Below are positions 53,896 through 63,346 of a stretch of 64,000 nt of DNA, piece by piece (the first letter of the stretch is position 1; the number at the start of each line of letters is the position of its first letter). Both the position numbers and the translations under genes were made by a program. The notes beneath the pieces were generated by a model, which saw only the letters and a list, made by a program, of their open reading frames with translations, did no database searches and had not been told where the DNA came from. The stretch spans positions 124,001-188,000 of the forward strand of contig JAGUYK010000014.1 in NCBI GenBank assembly GCA_020061355.1, given 5' to 3'. The stretch comes from Ignavibacteriales bacterium (GTDB taxonomy: Bacteria > Bacteroidota > Ignavibacteria > Ignavibacteriales > Melioribacteraceae).

Positions 53896-55362
53896 ATGGA
53901 ATTTGATGAAATAATTCTGTTCGCTTATATCTTCTCGATGTTAATACTTCTTTTCTTCAGCAGTCACGGATTTGTTATGATGTACCTGCATTATAAATAC
54001 AGAATGAATAGTCCCCGTTCTAAGAGTGAACACGAAGAAGACCTTGTTACTATTCAGCTTCCAATGTATAACGAACTCTACGTTGTTGAGAGATTAATTA
54101 ATTCAGTCTGTGAAATTGAATACCCCAAGGATAAATTGGAAATTCAGGTACTTGATGATTCAACAGACGAAACAGTTGATGTGGTTGCTAAAATTGTAAT
54201 TCAAAAACAGGAAGAGGGTTTTGATATTAAACATATCCGCCGTAATAACCGCGAGGGTTTTAAGGCAGGGGCGCTAAAAGAAGGATTGAAAACTGCGAAA
54301 GGAAAATTTATTGCAATCTTCGATGCTGACTTTATTCCCAAAAGTGATTTTCTGATAAACACTTTAAGATATTTTACGAATGATAAAGTCGGTCTGGTTC
54401 AAACCCGTTGGGAACACCTTAACCAGGGCTATTCAATATTAACGAGGATACAGGCGCTTGCTCTCGACGGACATTTTGTAATTGAGCAGACAGTTAGGAA
54501 TAAGGCGGGATTTTTTATCACATTCAACGGAACCGGAGGCGTCTGGAGAAAAGAGTGTATAGAAGATTCCGGCAACTGGAAAGCTGACACCTTAACAGAA
54601 GATCTCGACTTAAGCTACCGGGCACAGTTAAAAGGATGGAAGTTTGTTTACCTCCGCGATTTTACAACACCGGCAGAATTACCTTTGGAAATGAACGCAC
54701 TCAAAGCCCAGCAGTTCAGATGGACAAAAGGTTATATTGAAACCGCAAAAAAAATTCTTCCGCTTGTTTGGAGATCCAACATATCATTGAAATTAAAGTT
54801 ACATTCAACGTTCCATCTTACTAACAATATAGTTTATCCTTTCATTCTTCTTGTTGCAATATTAAATGTCCCCCTTATATTTATTAAAAACGCCGGCCCA
54901 TACTGGAACTTCTTCAATTTCATGGCAATATTCATAATTGCATTCATCGGGTCGTTTATATTCTATACATATTCTCAAAAAGATGTTTACCCGGACTGGC
55001 GTAAGAAGATTGCTTTGTTTCCTCTTTTCATGGCAGGCACAATGGGTCTGGCTATTAACAATACGCGGGCCGTATTTGAAGGATTGATGAGCCGTAAAAG
55101 TGAATTTGTTCGTACACCAAAATTCAAAGTAATTGATAAAAAATACGACATGACAAAGAACAAATACACCAAAGGGATCAAGGTCCAGGTTTCAACTTAC
55201 ATTGAAATGTTAATGGCACTTTATTGCCTGATCGGTGTCGGGGCTTCAATTTATTTCTTTGAGCTGGCATCTCTTCCGTTTCAATTGATGTTCTTTTTCG
55301 GATTCGCCAGCGTTTCATTTCTATCATTGCGACAAACATTCCTTAAAAAACAGACAGGTTAA
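53896..55362 (+). CDS. Cellulose-synthase-like family 2 glycosyltransferase
   Basis: A 488-residue processive-type membrane GT2. One N-terminal helix, a cytoplasmic catalytic domain with LPMYNELYVVERLI, LDDSTDET, FDADF, TEDLDLSYRA and the QQFRW motif, then about four C-terminal helices. QxxRW marks beta-glycan synthases and related glucosyltransferases. There is no c-di-GMP PilZ domain. The next gene starts directly after its stop. Confidence 0.87.
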   Translation: MEFDEIILFAYIFSMLILLFFSSHGFVMMYLHYKYRMNSPRSKSEHEEDLVTIQLPMYNELYVVERLINSVCEIEYPKDKLEIQVLDDSTDETVDVVAKIVIQKQEEGFDIKHIRRNNREGFKAGALKEGLKTAKGKFIAIFDADFIPKSDFLINTLRYFTNDKVGLVQTRWEHLNQGYSILTRIQALALDGHFVIEQTVRNKAGFFITFNGTGGVWRKECIEDSGNWKADTLTEDLDLSYRAQLKGWKFVYLRDFTTPAELPLEMNALKAQQFRWTKGYIETAKKILPLVWRSNISLKLKLHSTFHLTNNIVYPFILLVAILNVPLIFIKNAGPYWNFFNFMAIFIIAFIGSFIFYTYSQKDVYPDWRKKIALFPLFMAGTMGLAINNTRAVFEGLMSRKSEFVRTPKFKVIDKKYDMTKNKYTKGIKVQVSTYIEMLMALYCLIGVGASIYFFELASLPFQLMFFFGFASVSFLSLRQTFLKKQTG

Positions 55363-56043
55363 GTGGATTCAATAGAAAAAGATTTTACCCCGGAAAAAAT
55401 TAAACTTATCTACGAGTTCAATAATAACTCTCCCCTCTTTGCGAGAGTAGCTGCCAATCTACTTAATCATGGAAATATTTTAGAAGCACTATCAATACTT
55501 TCCGGAGGAATTTCAAACTACGATAAGTACCCCTCTCCACTTTTTATTCTTGCATTAGCAAATGCATATTCAGGAGATTCTGAATCGGCAAGATCTGCTG
55601 CACGTAAAGGTGCTGCCCTTATCGGCTCTAATGAAGTATTGGATTATTACTTCGAAAAAATAGACCGGATAATCAAGGAAAGAAATTCAATTACAAAATC
55701 GAAAAGTGTTGATTTTGATGAACCGACTTCGACACCTGCAGAAACCGAACCAAGTATTGATGATCAGCTTGAAGTGCTTGCGGCAAAACTAACAGGTGCA
55801 AAAATAAATTACAAACCGGACGAAAACTCTAACGATAAGATTGAGATTGAAGAATACAAAGGCGAAAAGATTGCTTCGGAAACTTTAGCAGAAATTTACT
55901 TCTCCCAAAAAAACTACAACGAAGCACTCTCTGTTTATAAAGAACTTATTAAAAAGAATCCTAATAAAGCCGATGATTATATTCTTAAGGTTGCCGAGCT
56001 ACAGAATATTATTGATGAACAATCCGGTATAATCCTGATCTAA
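55363..56043 (+). CDS. TPR protein of unknown function
   Basis: A 226-residue, probably cytoplasmic protein with no signal peptide. It has TPR-like helices at about 15-100 (LFILALANAYSGDSESARSA) and at 165-220 (LAEIYFSQKNYNEALSVYKELI), joined by an acidic low-complexity linker. The start is GTG directly after the TAA of the GT2 gene, so it is translationally coupled and may assist it. Confidence 0.75.
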   Translation: MDSIEKDFTPEKIKLIYEFNNNSPLFARVAANLLNHGNILEALSILSGGISNYDKYPSPLFILALANAYSGDSESARSAARKGAALIGSNEVLDYYFEKIDRIIKERNSITKSKSVDFDEPTSTPAETEPSIDDQLEVLAAKLTGAKINYKPDENSNDKIEIEEYKGEKIASETLAEIYFSQKNYNEALSVYKELIKKNPNKADDYILKVAELQNIIDEQSGIILI

Positions 56044-56047
56044 CCTG

Positions 56048-56680
56048 ATGAAAATTTCGGTTCACAAAAAAGTGTCTCTCAAATTTTATAAACGTGATGT
56101 TCTTTTAATTGCAAAAGAACTTCTTGGAAAATACTTAGTGAGAAAAGCCGGAAAGGCTTTTATCGCTGGTAAAATTGTTGAGGTTGAAGCTTACGACGGC
56201 ACCATTGACGAGGCGTCTCATACATACCGCGGAAAGACAAAAAGAAACCAGGTAATGTTTGAAGGCGGCGGTAAACTCTATGTCTATTTTACCTATGGGA
56301 TGCATTTCTGCGCAAATGTTGTTACCGGCAAAATGAATGACGGGAAAGCGATCCTGATCCGTGCCGTTGAACCAACAGAAGGCATTCAACAAATGATAAT
56401 AAACCGTTACGGGAAAGAAATTATATCAGAAAAAGAATTAATAAATCTTTGTAACGGACCCGGTAAAGTCTGCCGGGCATTTAATATAAATGTGAACGAT
56501 AACGGAACCAAGTTAACAGGGAATGATATTTTTATTGTTGATTCAAAAAATCTTAAACCGGCATCGATAAGTACCGGCAAAAGAATAGGGATTAAAAAAT
56601 CGGTAGATTTGCCGTGGCGATATTACATAACAGGTAATAAATTCGTGTCGAGACTTCCATCCTCTCAAAGGGAAAAATGA
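56048..56680 (+). CDS. mpg: DNA-3-methyladenine glycosylase (AAG/MPG family)
   Basis: Base-excision repair enzyme that removes alkylated purines such as 3-methyladenine. VEVEAYDGTIDEASHTYRGK carries the catalytic Glu, KRNQVMFEGGGKLYVYFTYGMH and NLCNGPGKVCRAF are family signatures. At 210 residues it has the bacterial length. It overlaps the downstream GT9 gene by four bases (ATGA). Confidence 0.93.
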   Translation: MKISVHKKVSLKFYKRDVLLIAKELLGKYLVRKAGKAFIAGKIVEVEAYDGTIDEASHTYRGKTKRNQVMFEGGGKLYVYFTYGMHFCANVVTGKMNDGKAILIRAVEPTEGIQQMIINRYGKEIISEKELINLCNGPGKVCRAFNINVNDNGTKLTGNDIFIVDSKNLKPASISTGKRIGIKKSVDLPWRYYITGNKFVSRLPSSQREK

Positions 56681-57702
56681 GAGCACAAAAAAATATTTTG
56701 ATTGTAAGAACTGACCGAATCGGCGATGTTGTTCTAACTCTTCCTGCAGCAAACATAATTAAAAAACATTTTCCCGGTACTGCTGTTTCATTCCTTGTAC
56801 GTGAATACACAAAATCTCTTACCGAAAATAATCCTTTCATTGATGAGGCAATTGCACTCAATGAGGTTAACGGCAAAATAAAACTATTTGAAAATGCCAG
56901 GAGGATTAAAAAAAGGTTCGACACTGCAATTGTAGTTTATCCAACATTTAAGATTGCACTTATACTTTTTCTTGCCGGAATAAAAACCCGCATCGGTTCG
57001 GGTTATAGATGGTATTCATTTTTATTCAACAAAAAAATCTTTGAACATAGAAAAACCTCAGATCATCATGAGCTTGAATATAATATAAGACTTCTAAAAG
57101 CTATTGGAATAGATGAGAAAATATCACCTTCAAATGTTCAGTTTAACTTACATTCATCAGAGAAAGGTAGACAGTTGGTTGAACAGACGTTTTCCTCAAG
57201 ATCCGTAAATCTTCTTAAAAAACTGGTCATAATTCACCCGGGAAGCGGTGGTAGCTCAATTGATCTTCCGTTTGATCAAATGAAACGGTTAGTTCACATA
57301 ATGGCAAATGAATTGGACGTTGAGATACTAATCACAGGCAACGATAAAGAAAAGGAACTATGCGAGTCCCTCGTTGTAAACGAGAAAACAAAAAATCTAT
57401 CCGGTTTATTCAAGCTACCGGAATTGATCGCATTGATTGAAAAGAGTGATTTACTGATAGCAAATTCAACCGGACCGATTCATATAGCTGCTGCGTTGGG
57501 TAAATTTGTAATTGGATTTTATCCTAAAATTATTTCCTGTTCGGATAAAAGATGGGGACCATATACAAATAATAAAAAAATATTTTCACCTACAATTGAA
57601 TGTAATAATTGTACAAGAAAAACCTGCGAAGAGTTGGATTGTATGAGAAGTATAAATGTGGATGAAGTATTTAAAACTGTAATATTATTCTTGAATAATT
57701 GA
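56677..57702 (+). CDS. Family 9 glycosyltransferase (heptosyltransferase-like)
   Basis: A 341-residue GT-B enzyme of the ADP-heptose:LPS heptosyltransferase family. VRTDRIGDVVLTLPAA at the start, IIHPGSGGSS before the C-terminal domain and NSTGPIHIAAALGKFVIGFY are family signatures. A Cys-rich CNNCTRKTCEELDC sequence near the end also occurs in the family. It probably adds a core sugar to LPS; which sugar is unclear. Confidence 0.87.
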   Translation: MRAQKNILIVRTDRIGDVVLTLPAANIIKKHFPGTAVSFLVREYTKSLTENNPFIDEAIALNEVNGKIKLFENARRIKKRFDTAIVVYPTFKIALILFLAGIKTRIGSGYRWYSFLFNKKIFEHRKTSDHHELEYNIRLLKAIGIDEKISPSNVQFNLHSSEKGRQLVEQTFSSRSVNLLKKLVIIHPGSGGSSIDLPFDQMKRLVHIMANELDVEILITGNDKEKELCESLVVNEKTKNLSGLFKLPELIALIEKSDLLIANSTGPIHIAAALGKFVIGFYPKIISCSDKRWGPYTNNKKIFSPTIECNNCTRKTCEELDCMRSINVDEVFKTVILFLNN

Positions 57703-57715
57703 AAGCAGAAAATAA

Positions 57716-58528
57716 ATGAAAACTTATAACAAACTGTCTTTAACAAATAAATCCTCGATCTTGTTCTTGATCTTTCTCTTAATCACCGCTTCGCTGTATG
57801 CACAAAAATCTGAATTCAGGGTTTTAGAAAACAAAGCATTCCGGGTGGGTGAGAAATTAACATTTGATGTTAAATACGGATTTGTAAATGCCGGAGTTGC
57901 GGAGTTCTCAATCCCCAAAATTATCAAACTTGCCGGCAGGGAAACCTACAACGTGGTATTCAGAGTAAATTCGGTTCCTGCATTTGATCTGTTTTATAAA
58001 GTCCGCGACAGATACGAGACCTTTATTGATGTAGAAGGAATTTTCCCCTGGCGGTTCGAACAGCACATTCGAGAAGGAGGATACTCACGCGATTTCTCTG
58101 CTTTCTTCGATCAGAGAAAAGGAAAAGCTAAAACTTCCGAGGGACAATATGACATACCTCCTTATGTGAATGATATTGTATCTGCATTTTATTTTGCCCG
58201 AACGTACGATTATTCCAAAATGAAAGTTGGCGATAAAATCCAACTCCAGAATTTTTATAAGGATAAAGTCTACCCTCTTGATGTTGTGTTCCATGGCAAA
58301 GAAAGAATTACAGTAGCAGCCGGAACATTTGACTGCATTATTCTTGAACCGCTTGCAAAAGAGGGCGGTTTATTCAAGAGCGAAGGGAATATGCTGCTCT
58401 GGGTAACCGATGATGACATTAGGATGCCTGTTAAGGTGAAAACCAAAGTAATCATTGGATCCATTGATGCAGATTTATCTTCTTATTCCGGTCTTGCGGG
58501 TGAACTTAAAGCAAAACATCAGAAATGA
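57716..58528 (+). CDS. DUF3108 exported protein
   Basis: A 270-residue protein with a signal peptide ending SLYAQ (about residue 29) followed by the DUF3108 domain: GEKLTFDVKYGFVNAG, VFRVNSVPAFDLFYKVRDRYET, and ITVAAGTFDCIILEP. Such proteins are periplasmic or outer-membrane proteins of unknown biochemical role, often beside LPS genes, as here. It ends an operon before a 430-base gap. Confidence 0.83.
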   Translation: MKTYNKLSLTNKSSILFLIFLLITASLYAQKSEFRVLENKAFRVGEKLTFDVKYGFVNAGVAEFSIPKIIKLAGRETYNVVFRVNSVPAFDLFYKVRDRYETFIDVEGIFPWRFEQHIREGGYSRDFSAFFDQRKGKAKTSEGQYDIPPYVNDIVSAFYFARTYDYSKMKVGDKIQLQNFYKDKVYPLDVVFHGKERITVAAGTFDCIILEPLAKEGGLFKSEGNMLLWVTDDDIRMPVKVKTKVIIGSIDADLSSYSGLAGELKAKHQK

Positions 58529-58962
58529 TTTTTTAAACATCGGTTCTGAACACTTAATAAACTTTTTTGCCAAACTATTACATTTTCGCCGGCATCAATA
58601 ATCCAGCATTCATTATCAACGTTAAGAAACATTTGCTTTCCACATAATCATAAAATAAATTTCAGTGTAATCTAATTGAATTACTAATTATTTCCGTCCC
58701 TTTAGGGACAGAATATTTTTTTCATATAAAATTCTTTATGATGAAAAATATCTTTTACAGGAGATTAAATAGAATATATCGTCCCGATGGGACTAGATTC
58801 GATTTATCAATATATTCTAGTTATATTTTGTCCCTGACGGGACAATTATAAATATGGTACTGGTCAGATAGATTAAAAGTAAAAACCGTATACAATAAAC
58901 AAGGTTACCCTTAAAATTAAATAATATTAAAAAAATTCATTAAATCTTTACCAATAGCAATT
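58529..58962. other. 434-base gap with GGGAC hairpin repeats
   Basis: No gene seen. The middle holds three hairpin units listed separately. The parts on either side are AT-rich; no convincing promoter for the downstream protease gene is visible. Confidence 0.6.
58696..58843. repeat. Three GTCCC-GGGAC hairpin repeats
   Basis: Short palindromes lie at 58,696-58,709 (GTCCCTTTAGGGAC), 58,781-58,793 (GTCCCGATGGGAC) and 58,830-58,843 (GTCCCTGACGGGAC). Arms are conserved, loops differ, and each is flanked by ATAT/ATATT. Spacing is 85 and 49 bases. They resemble REP-type extragenic repeats. Confidence 0.75.
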
Positions 58963-59910
58963 ATGGATGAACCTTCAGAAAATAATCAACCCGGGCAGAT
59001 TGAACCTCCCAAACAGGATTTCTATTTCAATCCTGTTACTGCTGCCTTTTTAGGTTTAGCCGGTATATTTATACTTTACCAGTTCGGCGGGGCAATACTA
59101 ACTTTTTTAATCTTTGGTCTCGATTTCGAAAAGGCAGACGTTAATTCAATCCGGCTTCTTACAGTGGGAGGACAAATATTATTTATACTTCTACCGTCAT
59201 TGCTTCTTGCAAAATTTGTTTATCCGGATATTACTACCGCACTTAGAGTTAAATTTCCTTCGATAAAAGAAATACTGGTTTTTGTAGGAGGTTTAGTTCT
59301 GCTCACACCACTGCTTCAAAGTTTTCTATACATTCAGAATTTTATTTTTGTGAAGCTTGCCGAAAGCAGTTCAATTATAAATTCTCTCCGGAATTTTATC
59401 GATGAAATAGATAAAATGCTTCAGTCCACTTATGGAAGTCTGCTTGAAGCCCATTCTGTATTCGAAGCTTCTTTCATAATTTTTGTTGTTGCCGTTGTTC
59501 CGGCATTCTGTGAAGAGATTTTTTTCCGCGGTTTTGTACAGAAGAGTTTTGAATACAAATTTAAACCAATATGGAGTATTTTATTAACCGCACTATTCTT
59601 CGGAATCTATCATTTCAATCCGTATGGTTTATTTGCATTGATTGCACTCGGTGTCTACTTCGGATTTGCTGCTTACTTAAGTAATTCTATCTTGATTCCG
59701 ATCATTCTTCATTTCATTAATAATTTTTTTGCTGTGACGGCATTTCTTATCCTCGGCGATGAAGAATTAATCAATTCAAGTGTAACCCCAACCAGTGATA
59801 TTTCATATCATATTATAAGTTTTATAATTCTTCTGCTTATTTTTTCAATGTTTCTTTTATATGTAAAAAAGAATTATCGATCTTTCCAAAAACCAAAGGT
59901 GGAATTATGA
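58963..59910 (+). CDS. CPBP family intramembrane metalloprotease
   Basis: A 315-residue protein with about eight membrane helices. The Abi/CPBP motifs are present: EEIFFRG (EExxxR, near residue 184), FFGIYH (FxxxH) and HFINN (HxxxN). These glutamates and histidines form the metal site in Rce1-type proteases. It overlaps the next gene by four bases (ATGA). Its substrate is unknown. It has a soluble loop at about 140-160. Confidence 0.85.
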   Translation: MDEPSENNQPGQIEPPKQDFYFNPVTAAFLGLAGIFILYQFGGAILTFLIFGLDFEKADVNSIRLLTVGGQILFILLPSLLLAKFVYPDITTALRVKFPSIKEILVFVGGLVLLTPLLQSFLYIQNFIFVKLAESSSIINSLRNFIDEIDKMLQSTYGSLLEAHSVFEASFIIFVVAVVPAFCEEIFFRGFVQKSFEYKFKPIWSILLTALFFGIYHFNPYGLFALIALGVYFGFAAYLSNSILIPIILHFINNFFAVTAFLILGDEELINSSVTPTSDISYHIISFIILLLIFSMFLLYVKKNYRSFQKPKVEL

Positions 59911-60269
59911 TCTGTCCAAAATGTGAATACGAGTACATCGAAGGGATTAAAGTCTGCGCCGATTGCGGTGCCGATTTAATTCCGGTTGAAGAATTCGAAG
60001 GGCATTTGCTGCATCCTTCAGATTGGGTTGTAATCACAACGGTTCCAGAACAATACGAGGCGGAAATGATAAAAGCGAATCTGGAAGGAGGCGATATCGA
60101 ATCATTAATTTACTCTAAACAGGACCGTAACTTCCCCGTTTCGTTCGCCTGGGCTTCAATAAAAATTCTTGTGAAAAAAACCGAAGTAAATGTTGCCTTG
60201 CAAATAATCAATGATATTAAAAAGAGAACTCCTGAGGAAAATACCGGAGAAGAACCCAATGAAACTTAG
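59907..60269 (+). CDS. Zinc-ribbon protein with DUF2007-like domain
   Basis: A 120-residue protein. Four cysteines in CPKC and CADCGADL form a zinc ribbon at residues 3-25. The rest, starting DWVVITTVPEQYEAEMIKANLEGGDIES, resembles the DUF2007 putative signal-transducing domain. The gene overlaps both neighbours. The function is unknown. Confidence 0.72.
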   Translation: MICPKCEYEYIEGIKVCADCGADLIPVEEFEGHLLHPSDWVVITTVPEQYEAEMIKANLEGGDIESLIYSKQDRNFPVSFAWASIKILVKKTEVNVALQIINDIKKRTPEENTGEEPNET

Positions 60270-61080
60270 CAACCTGACTACTCGAATTATCGTTGCCCTT
60301 TTCGGAATTCCATTAATTGTTATTGTTAGTCTGTTAGGAAAAATCCCTTTTTTGATTTTTTCACTTTCCATAGGCATAGTATCTTTTTTTGAATTTTCAA
60401 AGATGCTTTCACGCAGAAAATTTTTCCCTAACCTATTAGTCGGATCTTTATCCGTGACTGCAATTATTGCAAACTCATATTTCAATTTTGTGGAACATCA
60501 ATTACTTTTTCTAATAATTGTTCCGATATTACTACTATCCGAACTTTTCAGAAGAAGTGAATCATCAATTGCGAACATAGGCACAACGCTAATCGGAATA
60601 TTTTATATCGGTTTATTTGCCGCATCATTAGTTCTAATAAGAGAGTATTACAGTCATTCCTTCTTTCTTTATGACCAGGGTGGTTACATCATTATTTCGG
60701 TATTTGTAACGATCTGGATTTGTGATTCAGCAGCCTATTTTATTGGAACTGCTACGGGCAAACACAAAATTCTAACACGCGTAAGTCCGCATAAAAGCTG
60801 GGAAGGTGCGATCGCAGGTTTCGTGTTTTCTATTGTTGCAATGGTTGTTGCTCAAGCATTATTCCTTGAATTTCTTAATGTGCAGGATGCAATTGCAATC
60901 GGATTTATTGTTGGCTTATTCGGTCAGGCGGGTGATTTTGTTGAAAGCCAGATAAAACGTGATGCAAATGTTAAAGATTCTTCTTCGCTTATTCCGGGTC
61001 ACGGCGGAATTTTCGACAGATTCGATTCGCTGATTTTTTCTGCGCCAATTATATTTATCTACCTAAAATATTTTGTTTGA
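60259..61080 (+). CDS. cdsA: Phosphatidate cytidylyltransferase
   Basis: Makes CDP-diacylglycerol from phosphatidate and CTP in the inner membrane, feeding phospholipid synthesis. About eight membrane helices. The full family signature is visible in SQIKRDANVKD and SSSLIPGHGGIFDRFD near residues 230-255. ATG at 60,259 is chosen, overlapping the previous gene by 11 bases; the open frame starts 48 bases earlier. Length 273, normal. Confidence 0.93.
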   Translation: MKLSNLTTRIIVALFGIPLIVIVSLLGKIPFLIFSLSIGIVSFFEFSKMLSRRKFFPNLLVGSLSVTAIIANSYFNFVEHQLLFLIIVPILLLSELFRRSESSIANIGTTLIGIFYIGLFAASLVLIREYYSHSFFLYDQGGYIIISVFVTIWICDSAAYFIGTATGKHKILTRVSPHKSWEGAIAGFVFSIVAMVVAQALFLEFLNVQDAIAIGFIVGLFGQAGDFVESQIKRDANVKDSSSLIPGHGGIFDRFDSLIFSAPIIFIYLKYFV

Positions 61081-61823
61081 TGATCACCGACATACAAATT
61101 CAGCCAATAATATTATCGAGATCAATTTTTCTCTTCGGAATACCCGCAGTTATTTTTTTTATACTTGTAAACTATTTAATCCCTTTTATTAATACAGAAT
61201 TAAATATTGATCCTATATTAGTTTGGTTTTTGGTTGGCGGAGCCGGCATATTTATTCCACTTTTCATAATTACATTTATATTATTAAAAAGAGAACAGTA
61301 TAATCTCACTAAGGAAATTATAGTTCTACGACTTCGACTTACAAAACCCGGCAAAAGAGAAATTTATATTTCGCTGTTAGCCGCACTCTGCTGTTTTATC
61401 TTTTCCGGTTTGATAATTACTATTTATAATTTTATTTCAGATGGCACACAATTATTTGGACATTTAAATACTTCCCCCGGTTTTCTCGAATATTCCCCAT
61501 CCAATTCAAATCCCTTATTAGTGCTTGCAATTTGGATCCCTTTTTTCTTCTTCAATATTTTTGGTGAGGAACTTCTCTGGCGGGGCTTCATTCTACCGGG
61601 ACAAATTTTATATCATGGCAAATCTGCATGGATTCTTAATGCAATACTCTGGCTATTATTTCATCTTTGTTTTGGTTTCGGACTTATACTTACACTTTTA
61701 CCTATTTTATTTATTTTACCTTATCTTGTGCAAAAATATAAGAATACATGGATCGGAATTTTTATTCATGCTCTTTATAACGGACCAATATTTATTTTAT
61801 TAACAGCAGGTGTTATACAATAA
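61080..61823 (+). CDS. CPBP family intramembrane metalloprotease
   Basis: A 247-residue membrane protein, second CPBP protease in this operon. Motifs: EELLWRGF (EExxxR, near residue 160), LFHLCFGF (the histidine of motif 2), and HALYN (HxxxN). Its ATG overlaps the cdsA stop (TGATG). The substrate is unknown; having two such proteases around cdsA may point to envelope quality control. Confidence 0.83.
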   Translation: MITDIQIQPIILSRSIFLFGIPAVIFFILVNYLIPFINTELNIDPILVWFLVGGAGIFIPLFIITFILLKREQYNLTKEIIVLRLRLTKPGKREIYISLLAALCCFIFSGLIITIYNFISDGTQLFGHLNTSPGFLEYSPSNSNPLLVLAIWIPFFFFNIFGEELLWRGFILPGQILYHGKSAWILNAILWLLFHLCFGFGLILTLLPILFILPYLVQKYKNTWIGIFIHALYNGPIFILLTAGVIQ

Positions 61824-61836
61824 TTACGAGGTTGAA

Positions 61837-62904
61837 ATGAAATTAACATTAAAAATATTTTTGATCTTGATCTTTATAAGCAGTTGTTTTTATGCACAAT
61901 CACTCGAGGAGATTAAAAAACAAATTTCAGGGAACAATGTAAGCTTGCAGCACAGGTTAGACCGGCTGGAAAAACTTGTTGACGATGTATTATGGTTTCA
62001 GCGTGTAAGTGACATAGCATTCATTGATAAAATTTTTATGACCGGACCTCCATTAGCGAAAGAGAAAAATCCCACAGGTCAGGGTGCAGGCAATCCTGTA
62101 AAATTTTGGTCTTATGTTTTCATTCCTAAAGGGATTGATTACAATAATAAATATCCCCTGATCGTACTGCCTCACGGTGGAGTTCATGCTGACTTTACAA
62201 CATATTATACTCATATTATAAGAGAACTGATGTATCAGCAATACATTGTTGTTGCAGCCGAATACCGCGGCAGCACAGGATATGGCGAGGGATTCTACAA
62301 AAGAATTGACTATGGCGGTTTGGAAAACGAAGATGTAAACGCAAGCCGTCAGTACATTCTGGATAATTATGATTTCGTTGATCCGAATCGAGTTGGTATT
62401 GTTGGATGGAGCCACGGAGGACAAATTGCACTCTTCAATATTTTTGATCATCCGGAAAACTACAAATGTGCATTTGCAGGTGTTCCTGTTAGTGATCTTA
62501 TTGCAAGAATGGGTTATAAAGACGATAGCTACCGCGATTTATTCTCGGCAGATTATCATCTCGGCAAGACAGCAGATCAAAATGTAGAGGAGTACCGCAA
62601 ACGTTCCGCAGCATGGAATGCTCATAAACTTCAGACTCCCCTTTTAGTTCACACAAACACGAATGATGAAGATGTAAATGTTCTTGAAGTTGAACACCTT
62701 ATCAAATCTCTTAAAGCAGAAGGGAAAAAATTTGAATACGAAATTTTCAAGGACATTCCCGGCGGTCATTCATTTGATAGAATGGATCATAAGGTCGGAA
62801 GAGAAATAAGAATTAAGATTTACAAGTTCCTGGATAAGTATCTCAATCCCCCAAAAAAGATTACTACACTAAAGGATATTGAAAAAGCAGCATACAGGAA
62901 TTAG
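61837..62904 (+). CDS. Prolyl oligopeptidase family serine peptidase
   Basis: A 355-residue alpha/beta hydrolase with a signal peptide (cleavage near SCFYAQ). The nucleophile lies in GWSHGG (Ser about 191), the acid in NTNDED (about 276) and the histidine in GGHSF (about 309). YRGSTGYGEGFYK and the DVNASRQYI segment are typical of S9 peptidases. The usual N-terminal propeller is missing, so it is a short form. ATG at 61,837 with GAGG 7 bases upstream is chosen. Its stop codon lies within a repeat (62,901-62,928). Confidence 0.87.
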   Translation: MKLTLKIFLILIFISSCFYAQSLEEIKKQISGNNVSLQHRLDRLEKLVDDVLWFQRVSDIAFIDKIFMTGPPLAKEKNPTGQGAGNPVKFWSYVFIPKGIDYNNKYPLIVLPHGGVHADFTTYYTHIIRELMYQQYIVVAAEYRGSTGYGEGFYKRIDYGGLENEDVNASRQYILDNYDFVDPNRVGIVGWSHGGQIALFNIFDHPENYKCAFAGVPVSDLIARMGYKDDSYRDLFSADYHLGKTADQNVEEYRKRSAAWNAHKLQTPLLVHTNTNDEDVNVLEVEHLIKSLKAEGKKFEYEIFKDIPGGHSFDRMDHKVGREIRIKIYKFLDKYLNPPKKITTLKDIEKAAYRN

Positions 62905-62946
62905 TGTAAATTCGTGAAATTCGTGGCGGAATAATTCGCCACGAAT
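62901..62946. repeat. Left repeat and hairpin of the GxxExxY unit
   Basis: TTAGTGTAAATTCGTGAAAT followed by TCGTGGCG (62,901-62,928) is repeated directly at 63,347-63,374. Next to it ATTCGTGGCG (62,919-62,928) pairs perfectly with CGCCACGAAT (62,937-62,946) across an 8-base loop, and ACACTAATTAACACGAATT extends an inverted copy. The hairpin also lies between two convergent genes and may slow transcription. Confidence 0.75.
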
Positions 62947-62964
62947 AACACTAATTAACACGAA

Positions 62965-63339
62965 TTAAAGAACAACCCTCTTATAAAGTAATTTATCTCT
63001 TCCAAAATTTACAATTAAACCTAATTTATAATTTGAAACAGCAAGGTAATTGATGGTTTGTTTAATATATTCATCCGGGATTCCATCAACAGCTTTTACT
63101 TCAAGAATAATTTTATTAAAGATCGTAAAATCTGCGTAATATTTGTGAGGAAGAACTATTTCTTTGTATTTAATATCAAACTGTTTTTCTCTTTCATAAT
63201 AAAAACCTCTTTTCCGAAATTCATATTCAAGTGCATCTTTATAAACAATTTCCAGAAATCCTCCGCCTAAAAATCTATGTACTTCCATACATATCCCAAT
63301 TATTTGAAAAGCTTCATCTTTGTAAATCAATTCACTCAT
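62965..63339 (-). CDS. GxxExxY family protein
   Basis: A 124-residue protein of the GxxExxY family (TIGR04256 / PDDEXK_3-like). Motifs: GGGFLEIVYKDALEYEF with the signature GFLEIVY, YYADFTIFNKIILEVKAVDGI with a nuclease-like D-x15-ExK arrangement, and INYLAVSNYKLGLIVNFG. The biological role of the family is unknown; genes occur dispersed in many genomes. It is bounded by direct repeats and lies on the opposite strand to its neighbours, which suggests it arrived as a separate unit. Confidence 0.88.
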   Translation of the reverse strand: MSELIYKDEAFQIIGICMEVHRFLGGGFLEIVYKDALEYEFRKRGFYYEREKQFDIKYKEIVLPHKYYADFTIFNKIILEVKAVDGIPDEYIKQTINYLAVSNYKLGLIVNFGRDKLLYKRVVL

Positions 63340-63346
63340 ATTTTAT

